From Clostridia bacterium (lineage in GTDB: Bacteria; Bacillota_A; Clostridia; Oscillospirales; Acutalibacteraceae): DNA of 64,000 nucleotides. Below the pieces are notes generated by a model, which was not told the origin of the DNA, made no database searches, and worked only from the letters and a program-made list of their open reading frames with translations. This document shows, piece by piece, positions 37,030 to 44,987 of this stretch. The DNA lies in NCBI GenBank assembly GCA_017456015.1, contig JAFTLL010000003.1, positions 304,749-368,748 on the forward strand, given 5' to 3'. Both the position numbers and the translations under genes were made by a program. Each line of letters begins with the position of its first letter. Position 1 is the stretch's first letter.

Positions 37030-39108
37030 TCACTTAACCAATCTGGGTACTTGCCAACTGTTGTCATTGTGCTCCGGCGCGCCTTCAAGCAAGCTTTCTC
37101 TTGTGAAGGGCTGTTTGCGAACGTCGTCGCGCAACACATTGGACATAGGCATAACGTGTATCATTTCCTCAACATTTTCAGTATCGTAATCTTTGAGTTT
37201 TTGCTCATGTTGATTCATCATATCAAAAATACCCTGCATTGTTGCTTCCTCTTTTTCGGTTAAGGAAAGCTGATTTAACTGCTGTGCATTCGCAAAGGTT
37301 GAGCGTTTGCCTTGCTGTTGTCTGCCCATTGTGCTGCTGGGGGCAACGCGCTGTGCAAGTGCGTTTGAGCTGCCGAGAAGATGAACATCTTCCAACTGCT
37401 GGTTGGTTACTTCGCTCGGTGCACCGAGCAATAAATCCTGCGCATTTCCGTTCAACGGGAATGCGATAACATCAAGAATTTTTTCTTCATCTGTCAGAAG
37501 CATAACCATACGGTCAACACCGGGAGCCATACCGGCGTGCGGCGGTGCACCGTACTGAAAAGCGGTATACAAAGCATTAAAGCGCTTTTTCAGTTCATCC
37601 TCATCGTAGCCGGCAATATCGAAGGCTTTTTTCATAATATCAATATCATGATTTCGAACCGCACCCGATGCAAGCTCGATACCGTTACAGACAAGGTCAT
37701 ATTGATAGGCCAGCACATCATTGGGGTCCTTGTTTAAAAGCGCATTCATTCCGCCCTGCGGCATAGAAAAAGGGTTGTGGGTGAAAATCGTTTCGCCGGT
37801 TTCCTCATCGGTTTCATACATGGGGAAATCCACAATAAAACAAAATTCAAAGCTGTCGTCTTTAATTAAGTTCAGTTGTTCTTCTTTTGCCAACCAGGTA
37901 CGAATCAAACCGGCTTTTTTCTCGGTTTCGTCCTTCTTTTCGGCACATATAAAGAAGAGGGTCTCCCCTTCTTTGATTTTTGTTAAAGAAATGATTTCCG
38001 CTTTTTTCTCTTCACTGAGGAACTTAGCAATAGGCCCTGCGAAAACGCCGCCTTTTAAGGTTATATAGCCCAAACCGCCGAGCCCTACTTCGTCCGAAGT
38101 CGCATATTTAAGCGAATCTTCAAAAAACTTGTTTGACTTACCTTGACAGCCGGCCACAATACCGCGAACCGGTCTGCCCTTGAAGGCCGGAAAATCCACA
38201 TCCGCAAAAAAGGCGGTCAAATCGCATATAACAAGCGGATTTCTCAAATCCGGTTTGTCGGAACCGTAGGTCATCATGGCGTCCGCATAGGTAATACGGC
38301 GGAAGGGTTTTTCGGTTATCTTTTTATCAGAAAATGCAACGAATGTATCATGCACAACATCCTCACAAACATCCAAAACCTCTTCCTGCGTGGCAAATGC
38401 CATTTCAAAGTCCAACTGATAGAACTCACCGGGCGAGCGGTCTGCACGGGCATCTTCATCACGGAAACAGGGCGCGATTTGGAAATATCTATCAAATCCC
38501 GAAACCATTAAAAGCTGTTTGAACTGCTGCGGTGCCTGCGGCAAAGCATAGAACTTTCCGGGATGTTTACGGCTGGGCACAAGGAAATCACGGGCGCCTT
38601 CGGGAGAGGACGCTGTAAGAATCGGGGTTTGTATTTCGAGAAATCCTTTCTGTTCCATTTTGTTTCTCAAATGGCGAATAATCATGGAACGCTTCACAAG
38701 ATTGTCGTGGTTTTTTGGGTTGCGGAGGTCCAGATAGCGGTATTTCAGACGCAATTCATCCTTACTCAATCTGGATGCACGAACATCAAACGGCAACATA
38801 TTTTTGGATTTGCCGAGAACGGTCAATTTATCCGCAACCAATTCTACAAAACCGGTGGCAATTTTATTGTTAACGGTTTCGGGGGCGCGTTTTTCAACAA
38901 TACCGCTAACCGAAATAACCGTTTCCCGATTTACATTTTTTAATAAATCTTCATTATGAATAATTACCTGCGTTACACCTGTATAATCACGCAGATCGAC
39001 AAAAATAACGCCGCCGTGGTCGCGAACAACATCAACCCAACCGGCAAGCTGTACAGTCTGACCGATGTGCTCATCACGGATGTCATTACATAATAGCGTT
39101 CTGTACAT
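37030..39108 (-). CDS. aspS: Aspartyl-tRNA synthetase fused to GatC (copy 2, non-discriminating type)
   Basis: The 692-residue fusion has a full bacterial AspRS (about 1-595): OB fold, motif 2 FRDEDARADRSPGEFYQ, GAD domain and motif 3 HAGMAPGVDRMVM. A Gln-rich linker (about 600) leads to a C-terminal GatC-like domain of about 90 residues with LTEKEEATMQGIFDMM, DTENVEEMIHVMPMSN, LRDD and LLEGAPEHNDNSWQVPR. The OB-fold stretch GWVDVVRDHGGVIF carries His, as in AspRSs that also charge tRNA(Asn). Gene order is aspS-gatC, gatA, gatB. The ATG at 39108 is 9 nt from GGAGG; 39114 is too close. Confidence 0.93.
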   Translation of the reverse strand: MYRTLLCNDIRDEHIGQTVQLAGWVDVVRDHGGVIFVDLRDYTGVTQVIIHNEDLLKNVNRETVISVSGIVEKRAPETVNNKIATGFVELVADKLTVLGKSKNMLPFDVRASRLSKDELRLKYRYLDLRNPKNHDNLVKRSMIIRHLRNKMEQKGFLEIQTPILTASSPEGARDFLVPSRKHPGKFYALPQAPQQFKQLLMVSGFDRYFQIAPCFRDEDARADRSPGEFYQLDFEMAFATQEEVLDVCEDVVHDTFVAFSDKKITEKPFRRITYADAMMTYGSDKPDLRNPLVICDLTAFFADVDFPAFKGRPVRGIVAGCQGKSNKFFEDSLKYATSDEVGLGGLGYITLKGGVFAGPIAKFLSEEKKAEIISLTKIKEGETLFFICAEKKDETEKKAGLIRTWLAKEEQLNLIKDDSFEFCFIVDFPMYETDEETGETIFTHNPFSMPQGGMNALLNKDPNDVLAYQYDLVCNGIELASGAVRNHDIDIMKKAFDIAGYDEDELKKRFNALYTAFQYGAPPHAGMAPGVDRMVMLLTDEEKILDVIAFPLNGNAQDLLLGAPSEVTNQQLEDVHLLGSSNALAQRVAPSSTMGRQQQGKRSTFANAQQLNQLSLTEKEEATMQGIFDMMNQHEQKLKDYDTENVEEMIHVMPMSNVLRDDVRKQPFTRESLLEGAPEHNDNSWQVPRLVK

Positions 39109-39114
39109 AACCAT

Positions 39115-39350
39115 CTACCTCCAAAAATTTTGAAAAAATAAAAGTCCCGGGAATATAACCTGTATATTCCCGGGACGAGCAAACAAAAGTTAACCCGCGG
39201 TGCCACCCGCATTGAAGCGTAAACGCTTCCGCTTTTAATATTCAGTTCGCATACTCATGAAGTGTTCCCAAGCTTACTACTTGTCTTAAATGTGCTTTCA
39301 GTCGGTGACACATTCTCCCTGATAGACGTTCCACAAAAGCCGAGTCTTCA
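39115..39350 (-). promoter_or_regulatory. T-box leader of aspS-gatC-gatA-gatB
   Basis: T-box core GCGGGTGGCACCGCG (39196-39210), a strong terminator with GTCCCGGGAATATA arms (39144-39175) and a T-rich end lie before the ribosome site. Stem I is closed by TGAAG/CTTCA. A GAC triplet (39293-39295), the Asp codon, lies in the presumed specifier loop; no AAC or AAT was found there. The start at about 39350 fits the promoter below. Confidence 0.9.
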
Positions 39351-39356
39351 CAATAC

Positions 39357-39385
39357 AGTATATCAATCTATTTATATTTTGTCAA
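39357..39385 (-). promoter_or_regulatory. Promoter of the aspS-gatC-gatA-gatB operon
   Basis: TTGACA (39380-39385), 17-nt spacer, TATACT (39357-39362) on the minus strand, directly upstream of the T-box leader. Confidence 0.82.
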
Positions 39386-39417
39386 TAATTTTTAAAAATT
39401 TGCATTCAATTTTAATA

Positions 39418-39442
39418 AACCTCCGGCAAAGCCGGAGGTTTA
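39418..39442 (-). terminator. Putative terminator after the feo operon
   Basis: AACCTCCGGC/GCCGGAGGTT perfect stem just 3' of the small Cys-rich gene; the T run is short. Confidence 0.65.
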
Positions 39443-39448
39443 GCCCTT

Positions 39449-39619
39449 TTAATCGTGGTTCTCTGTATTTTCAGTTTCACAACTGCTACATTTACCGGTG
39501 CACTGCTTGGAATAAGGACAGCCAATACAGGTTTGTCCACGTTTTTTTGCCTTATACAAATAGAACACAATGCCTCCGGCAATACATAGCAAGATTAAAA
39601 CAATAATAAAGTCTTTCAT
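39449..39619 (-). CDS. FeoB-associated Cys-rich membrane protein
   Basis: The 56-residue protein MKDFIIVLILL... has one membrane helix (about 3-23), a basic patch (KAKKRG) and a Cys-rich end with CIGCPYSKQC and CSSC, as in the small FeoB-associated family. It probably supports ferrous iron uptake as an extra subunit or iron-delivery element. It begins 2 nt after the feoB stop. Confidence 0.85.
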   Translation of the reverse strand: MKDFIIVLILLCIAGGIVFYLYKAKKRGQTCIGCPYSKQCTGKCSSCETENTENHD

Positions 39620-39621
39620 AA

Positions 39622-41652
39622 CTATTTAACCTTTGTATAGGATCTTTTTTGTGTATTAGATGCACCAAGAACATATTCTGTTTTCATCTTTTGATTTGCA
39701 TTGCGGATAAGCATAGCCACAATAGCAACCATAGCAAGAACAGCAACCAAGCCGGCGAGAGCAGCGCCTACGCTTAATGAGCCGGGTGCAATAATAAGTG
39801 TTCCGGTGGTGTAAACCAAATAGGCAACTGTGTATCCGGTTGCAAGTTGTAGCCCGATACCGCCCCAAATCCATTTACCGCTCTTCATTTCAGCATTCAT
39901 TGCACCGATTGCAGCAAAACAAGGGGGTGTAAAGAGATTAAACATGAGGTATGCAAGAGCTGCAACCTTTGTAATTCCCATAACAGCTGCAACTTCACTC
40001 GCGCCGCCGATCAAAGTTAAATTCTCGGTATCAATAAAGTTCGTAACCGAGAAACAAACAGCCAAAGTGCCAACAACATTTTCTTTTGCAATAAAACCTG
40101 TAATAGCAGCTGCTGCCAACTGCCAAGAGGCAATACCCACAACCGGAATAAGCAAATAAGCAAATGGACCTGCAATTGAAGCAAGAATAGAAGAATTCGC
40201 GGATTCTGCAACCTGTAAGTTCCAGTTGAATGTTTGCATTAACTGAACCGCCATATTGCAAAGAAGAATGATGGTGGCCGCTTTTACTATGTAAGCCCAA
40301 CCTCGGCTGCACATAGATTTGAAAGCACCCCACAACGATGGTGCCTTGTATTCAGGCAGCTCAATAATGAAAAAAGATTTTCTTGCTTTGTACCCTGTAA
40401 TCTTATTAACTAAAACCGCACCGAGGAAAATTAAAATGATCCCCGAGAGATACATTAACGTGCTTACCCAACCCGCATTATCAAAGAATGCGCCGGCAAA
40501 AAGGGATATAACAGGAATTTTCGCGCCGCATGGCATGAAGGGTGCCAGCATTGCGGTGGCTCTGCGTTCTCGTTCATTGCGAATGGTACGTGAAGCCATG
40601 ACACCGGGCACGGCACAACCAATAGTGATAACAAAAGGAATAACCGATTTGCCGGAAAGCCCTACCCTTTTGAAAATAGGATCAAGCACCACTGCAACAC
40701 GGGACATATAACCGCAATCTTCGAGAAGGGCTATAAGGAAATACATTACCATGACCAGCGGCAAAAAGCCGACAACAGCAACCATGCCGCCGATAACGCC
40801 GTCAACAAGGATAGCCGAAAGCAGCGGACTTGCGCCTGCAAGCAATTCGCCAATCCAGCCTTGGAAAATTTCAAGCCAGGCAACAAGCAAATCTGCAATT
40901 GGAGTGCCTACCCAAACCTGAGAAATCTGGAACACAAGGAACATAACAACGGCAAAAATCGGGATGCCGAGCCATCTATTTGTAAGCACAGCATCGATTT
41001 TATCACCGAAGTTTTTATCCTTCGTAAGCACTTTACGGGTTTCAACCTCTTTTACAATTGCATTTACAAATGCAAAACGCTTACGATCAGCAGCTTCAAC
41101 TATGCTTTTATCGGTTAAATCTATATCGCCTTGAACATAAGGCGCTTTCTGTACTGTGTTTACCTTGGTTACAGCAGCCTCAACAACGGCTTTTAAACCG
41201 TCCGCTGCGGTGGATACCGTCTTAACAACCGGGCAGCCGAGTTTTGCACTCAATGCTTCGACGTCGATTTTCGTTTCCTTTTTTTCGTTGATATCACTCT
41301 TATTCAGAGCCACAACAACGGGTATGCCAAGTTCTAAAAGCTGCGTGGTAAAGAAAAGGCTGCGGCTAAGGTTTGTAGCGTCCACAATGTTGATAATAAC
41401 ATCCGGGTTTTCTTTCTTAACATACGAACTGGCGATACTCTCTTCACTAGTAAAGGGAGACATGGAGTAGGCGCCGGGAAGGTCAACAGCAATAAGCTGC
41501 TCTTTGCCCGTATGATATGCCCTTTTGATAGGGTGCTCTTTTTTATCTACGGTAACCCCTGCCCAGTTTCCAACCTTTTCATTGCAGCCGGTTAAGCTAT
41601 TGTACATTGTGGTCTTACCGGAGTTTGGATTCCCTGTCAAAGCAATTCTCAT
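39622..41652 (-). CDS. feoB: Ferrous iron transporter FeoB
   Basis: GTPase-coupled Fe(II) permease. The 676 residues begin with the G domain: G1 GNPNSGKT (residues 7-14), G3 DLPGAYS, G4 NKSD (near 116). A membrane domain of about eight to nine helices follows, with the two Gate regions (CGYMSRVA and related). It lies downstream of feoA with an iron-box-like palindrome between them. Confidence 0.96.
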   Translation of the reverse strand: MRIALTGNPNSGKTTMYNSLTGCNEKVGNWAGVTVDKKEHPIKRAYHTGKEQLIAVDLPGAYSMSPFTSEESIASSYVKKENPDVIINIVDATNLSRSLFFTTQLLELGIPVVVALNKSDINEKKETKIDVEALSAKLGCPVVKTVSTAADGLKAVVEAAVTKVNTVQKAPYVQGDIDLTDKSIVEAADRKRFAFVNAIVKEVETRKVLTKDKNFGDKIDAVLTNRWLGIPIFAVVMFLVFQISQVWVGTPIADLLVAWLEIFQGWIGELLAGASPLLSAILVDGVIGGMVAVVGFLPLVMVMYFLIALLEDCGYMSRVAVVLDPIFKRVGLSGKSVIPFVITIGCAVPGVMASRTIRNERERRATAMLAPFMPCGAKIPVISLFAGAFFDNAGWVSTLMYLSGIILIFLGAVLVNKITGYKARKSFFIIELPEYKAPSLWGAFKSMCSRGWAYIVKAATIILLCNMAVQLMQTFNWNLQVAESANSSILASIAGPFAYLLIPVVGIASWQLAAAAITGFIAKENVVGTLAVCFSVTNFIDTENLTLIGGASEVAAVMGITKVAALAYLMFNLFTPPCFAAIGAMNAEMKSGKWIWGGIGLQLATGYTVAYLVYTTGTLIIAPGSLSVGAALAGLVAVLAMVAIVAMLIRNANQKMKTEYVLGASNTQKRSYTKVK

Positions 41653-41714
41653 TCCGTGTTCCTCCTCTTTTTCCTTAACTTTACGTTCACTTTCTCGGAT
41701 AATATTTCAATATT

Positions 41715-41732
41715 GGTTAGCATACGCTAACC
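41715..41732. promoter_or_regulatory. Iron-box-like palindrome between feoA and feoB
   Basis: GGTTAGC-ATAC-GCTAACC, a perfect 7-bp inverted repeat resembling the half-sites of DtxR/IdeR-family operators (GGTTAG/CTAACC) but with wider spacing. No clear second promoter surrounds it, so control of feoB alone is uncertain. Confidence 0.55.
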
Positions 41733-41771
41733 GGTGGGTAAAAAAGAAGCTGCAAGTTGTTTTTCGAAGCC

Positions 41772-41984
41772 TTAAATAATGATTGCTTCGGCCAACTGAT
41801 TATCGATATTATATCTTCCGTCCTTAATAGAAACGATGCAGCCGCCTTTTAAATGAGATACAACCGTAATAGTTTCACCGGTGTAACAACCAAGAGAAAA
41901 CAAAAAGGCATTCAATTCATCATCGTCAATTTTAATCTGCCGAATGATATATTCGTTACCTTCAACTGCATCTCTTAAAGTCAT
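41772..41984 (-). CDS. feoA: Ferrous iron transport protein A
   Basis: The 70-residue cytoplasmic SH3-like protein begins MTLRDAVEGNEYIIRQIKID and ends in DGRYNIDNQLAEAIII, the usual FeoA size. It is thought to regulate or assist FeoB. The ATG at 41984 follows GGTGAT; a GTG three codons upstream is also possible. First gene of the feo operon, behind a strong promoter and operator. Confidence 0.88.
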   Translation of the reverse strand: MTLRDAVEGNEYIIRQIKIDDDELNAFLFSLGCYTGETITVVSHLKGGCIVSIKDGRYNIDNQLAEAIII

Positions 41985-42056
41985 ATGTATCACCGTTTAT
42001 TTTCTCTTAGAATCAAGTCTATTGCTTCGCAATGACGAATGCGAATTCTGAAATCC

Positions 42057-42109
42057 AGTTAGCGCTTGCTAACTTCCAATATTATACTTTTAATATTGAA
42101 GTTTGTCAA
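42057..42109 (-). promoter_or_regulatory. feoA promoter with downstream iron-box-like operator
   Basis: TTGACA (42104-42109), 17-nt spacer and TATAAT (42081-42086) form a consensus promoter on the minus strand. AGTTAGC-(4)-GCTAACT (42057-42074) sits just after the -10, at the transcription start, where a metal-loaded DtxR/IdeR-type repressor would block transcription. The 42110-42256 stretch shows no gene. Confidence 0.8.
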
Positions 42110-42256
42110 CCCTTTTTATTTAATTTTTCGGATTTTTTGTATACACGGATTCCCTAAAAGTCTGATATAGGTATTATACACAATAGTCGGTTGTTTTTAT
42201 TATAGTATATCACTTTACATACTACAAATATAACTGCTGGAAGCCTGATATGTGTT

Positions 42257-42296
42257 AAACGACCCCGGCAATGCTGATGCATTGCCGGGGTCGTTT
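42257..42296 (-). terminator. Terminator after the amino-sugar operon
   Basis: Perfect 18-bp stem AAACGACCCCGGCAATGC with its complement around a four-base loop, and T tract, just 3' of the ROK-like kinase gene. Confidence 0.88.
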
Positions 42297-42330
42297 GATT
42301 ATTTAAAAAATATTGCAGTGCTTAAAATCT

Positions 42331-43707
42331 TTATTTGATTTCCGGCAAACTTGCCGCTGCAACCGACTGCCCTACTCTTCTTGAATTTTCATCCGGAATA
42401 TGAAGTGTTATCTTTTCTGCTAATTCGGGGAACTCTTTATCGAGTACCTCCTGTGCACGTTCAAGAAGAATCACTCCGCCTTCTCCGGAGGTTACGCGTC
42501 CCATAATAAGCACATGCTTAATATCGTAAAACTCGGTATAGAATGCAATGGCATAACCGAAATATGCACCGATTGTATCATAAATTGCGGCAGCGCGCGC
42601 ATCTCCATCCTTCATAAGTCCCTGTATTACTTTAAGCTTTTCAGCCGGAGACAAAGATTCGTCCAGTTCAATTCCTGCAAAGGGAGCAAGCTTAATAACA
42701 CCGTCTTGGGAGAAATATTTGACGCCACAGCCATAATCGCCCGACCATTCGTCAACCATCGCATCCTTAGAATAATCAACCGGAACGAAGGCAAGCTCAT
42801 TGAGCCAACCGGTAATATTGCCGTCAGCATCAACATATCCACCGGCTTCGGACGTACCCATAGCAACGCCCAAAACCGCATTGTCACCCAAATCCATGGC
42901 ACCGGCAAGCGCAGTAACATCACCATCGTTAGCAACCTCAATCGGGATGTCTGCTCCAATTTCTTTTGCAACATCGAGGTACATATTCTTAACCTTTTTA
43001 TCAAAATCCTCATCGCTAACTTTGAGGAAAAGCGATGCAACCATGATACGGTTATCAACATAAACACCGGCTGACGATACACCGATTGCATCCACCCTGG
43101 GCATATGAGAAGCGGCAGTTTTCATTGCTTCTAATATTCCCTTATAGTGGTAATCCGGGTCAGGATTGGTTTTCGGGAACCAGACAACCTCCTCGGAATA
43201 AACACTCTCACCGTTTACAACCGCACTTACCTTACGGTCTGAACCACCGGCATCAAAGCCGATACGGCAACCGTCAAGATGTCTGCCGATAGGTGCAGCT
43301 GCCGATTTATCCTTCGGCGCATCCTCCAAGGCACAACAGATAACTTCAAACTTGCTTTCATAAACACGTTCCATAAACTTAACATCGAAATCACGAAGTC
43401 CGCCATAGGTATAAGCATCTTTGATTTTTTCACCTACAACATCACTGCCTGCAATAATAATTTTATATCCGCCAGCAACCCACAAAAGCGCCTTTGTCAT
43501 TCTTTCGACAAAGCTGAAATTTTCTTCATCGTGTTCGGTGTTATCACGGAAAATGCGGGTTTTATATGTGGTTGTATACCCCTTATTTCTCTCGATTGCG
43601 ATTACGATATCCTGACCGTCATTTTCAGTTGCTTTCCGCATTTCACGGCATACAAGTGACAGAGGGGTAAAACCCGGGTCAAGTTTTGCATTTACTTTAA
43701 GATTCAT
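42331..43707 (-). CDS. ROK-like sugar kinase with N-terminal extension
   Basis: The 458-residue protein has an N-terminal region of about 140 residues that I do not recognise, then an actin-fold kinase domain. It starts with CRIGFDAGGSDRKVSAVV (phosphate 1 motif, near 152) and includes the ANDGDVTALAGA and VAMGTSEAGGYVD motifs typical of ROK kinases. It overlaps nagA by 11 nt, so a role in phosphorylating an N-acetylated amino sugar, giving the deacetylase its substrate, is inferred. The exact sugar is not known. Confidence 0.75.
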   Translation of the reverse strand: MNLKVNAKLDPGFTPLSLVCREMRKATENDGQDIVIAIERNKGYTTTYKTRIFRDNTEHDEENFSFVERMTKALLWVAGGYKIIIAGSDVVGEKIKDAYTYGGLRDFDVKFMERVYESKFEVICCALEDAPKDKSAAAPIGRHLDGCRIGFDAGGSDRKVSAVVNGESVYSEEVVWFPKTNPDPDYHYKGILEAMKTAASHMPRVDAIGVSSAGVYVDNRIMVASLFLKVSDEDFDKKVKNMYLDVAKEIGADIPIEVANDGDVTALAGAMDLGDNAVLGVAMGTSEAGGYVDADGNITGWLNELAFVPVDYSKDAMVDEWSGDYGCGVKYFSQDGVIKLAPFAGIELDESLSPAEKLKVIQGLMKDGDARAAAIYDTIGAYFGYAIAFYTEFYDIKHVLIMGRVTSGEGGVILLERAQEVLDKEFPELAEKITLHIPDENSRRVGQSVAAASLPEIK

Positions 43708-44839
43708 ATTTAATTTCTCCTCTGATAATCGTTTTTTCTACATTAAATTGGGAATCCGTGATAATAATATCCGAATCTTTACCCACTTCGATAGAGCCCT
43801 TTTTGTCGGCTATACCAATCGTTGTTGCCGGGTTGAGTGACGCGCAGTTTACGCACTCCCAAAGCGGAATTGAAGAATTGCTGTATACATTCCATACACC
43901 CTTGTTAAGGTGCAAAATACTGCCTGCAACCGTACCGTCCTCTAAACGGCAAACAATTCCGCGGTAAATAATTTTCTGACCGCCTAAGGTATATTCCCCC
44001 TCCGGAAGTCCGCCGGCAGGCAAACAGTCGGTAATAAAGCAAAGCTTTCTTCCTTTAAGTTTCCAAAGTAAATCGTAAAGGCTTACGTCTACGTGGAAGG
44101 TGTCAACAATAAGCTCACAGCTAACGTTTGCATTCAACGCCGCTGCAACAACACCGGGCGCTCTGTGTGCCAAAGGCGTCATGGCATTGAAAAGATGTGT
44201 CACATGGCTTACTCCCGCCTTTGTGCTGCTCATAGCAGTATTGTAATCTGCCGATGTATGGCCCATAGATACAACAACACCGGTATCACGGCAAATTTCC
44301 CTGATAGCTGAAAAATCCTCGGTGTCGGTTTCGGGAGCAAGCGTGATTATACTGATAATATCTGCATACTCCTTAACGAAAGAAGCATCGGGTTTTAATA
44401 TGTATTTAGGGTCCTGGGCACCTTTTTTGCTCTCACTGATAAAGGGTCCTTCTGCATGACAGCCTAAAATCTGACTTCCCTTCCAGTTCTTGCTTTCTTC
44501 CTTTAAATTCCGGCAAACCTCCAAGGCTTTACGAATCACCTTCATATCAACCGTCATGGTCGTCGGTAAATAACCCGTAACACCGTTTGCAAGAAGTCCT
44601 TCGGATATTGTACGGATACTCTCTTCCTCACCGTCACAAACATCCTTGCCTAAATAACCGTGGATATGCAAATCTATAAGACCGGGTGCAACATAACCGC
44701 CATTAGCGTCTATGATTTCCGTACCGCCGGGTATCTTATCCTGTGGAACTATCCCCTCTATAATATTTGAAAAAAGAAGCGCATCGCCTTCTACAATTCT
44801 ATCCTTTAAAATGATTTTTCCATTTATAATGGCCTTCAT
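43697..44839 (-). CDS. nagA: N-acetylglucosamine-6-phosphate deacetylase
   Basis: Removes acetate from GlcNAc-6-P to give glucosamine-6-P. The 380 residues contain the metal HxH region DLHIHGYLGKD, GCHAEGPFIS with the metal Glu, VTHLFNAMTPLAHRAPG, and the catalytic Asp in FITDCLPAGG. It is first in a two-gene operon with the ROK-like kinase; the ribosome site AGGAGG is clear. Confidence 0.93.
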   Translation of the reverse strand: MKAIINGKIILKDRIVEGDALLFSNIIEGIVPQDKIPGGTEIIDANGGYVAPGLIDLHIHGYLGKDVCDGEEESIRTISEGLLANGVTGYLPTTMTVDMKVIRKALEVCRNLKEESKNWKGSQILGCHAEGPFISESKKGAQDPKYILKPDASFVKEYADIISIITLAPETDTEDFSAIREICRDTGVVVSMGHTSADYNTAMSSTKAGVSHVTHLFNAMTPLAHRAPGVVAAALNANVSCELIVDTFHVDVSLYDLLWKLKGRKLCFITDCLPAGGLPEGEYTLGGQKIIYRGIVCRLEDGTVAGSILHLNKGVWNVYSNSSIPLWECVNCASLNPATTIGIADKKGSIEVGKDSDIIITDSQFNVEKTIIRGEIKYES

Positions 44840-44875
44840 AGTGAACCTCCTCTGCCATAATTTTGCTATATTTAG

Positions 44876-44904
44876 ATTTTATCAAATGATTGAAAAGAAA
44901 TCAA
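44876..44904 (-). promoter_or_regulatory. nagA promoter
   Basis: TTGATT (44899-44904), 17-nt spacer, TAAAAT (44876-44881) on the minus strand, about 35 nt before nagA. Confidence 0.65.
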
Positions 44905-44946
44905 TAGAAATCTAATAAAAAACGCAAAGAAAGGTAGCAATGTGAT

Positions 44947-44977
44947 AAAGACATCGCAACCAATGGTTACGATGTCT
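44947..44977 (-). terminator. Possible terminator after the ClC gene
   Basis: AAGACATCG/CGATGTCTT stem extended by AACC/GGTT, just 3' of the ClC gene. The T run is short, so it may be only a stabilising hairpin. Confidence 0.5.
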
Positions 44978-44987
44978 TAAATACGCT

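Noticed and set aside
35835..37139. Longer GatA start at 37139 that might restore the missing N-terminus
   Set aside because: The extra codons overlap the GatC coding region in another frame and do not resemble GatA; the ATG at 37019 has a good ribosome site.
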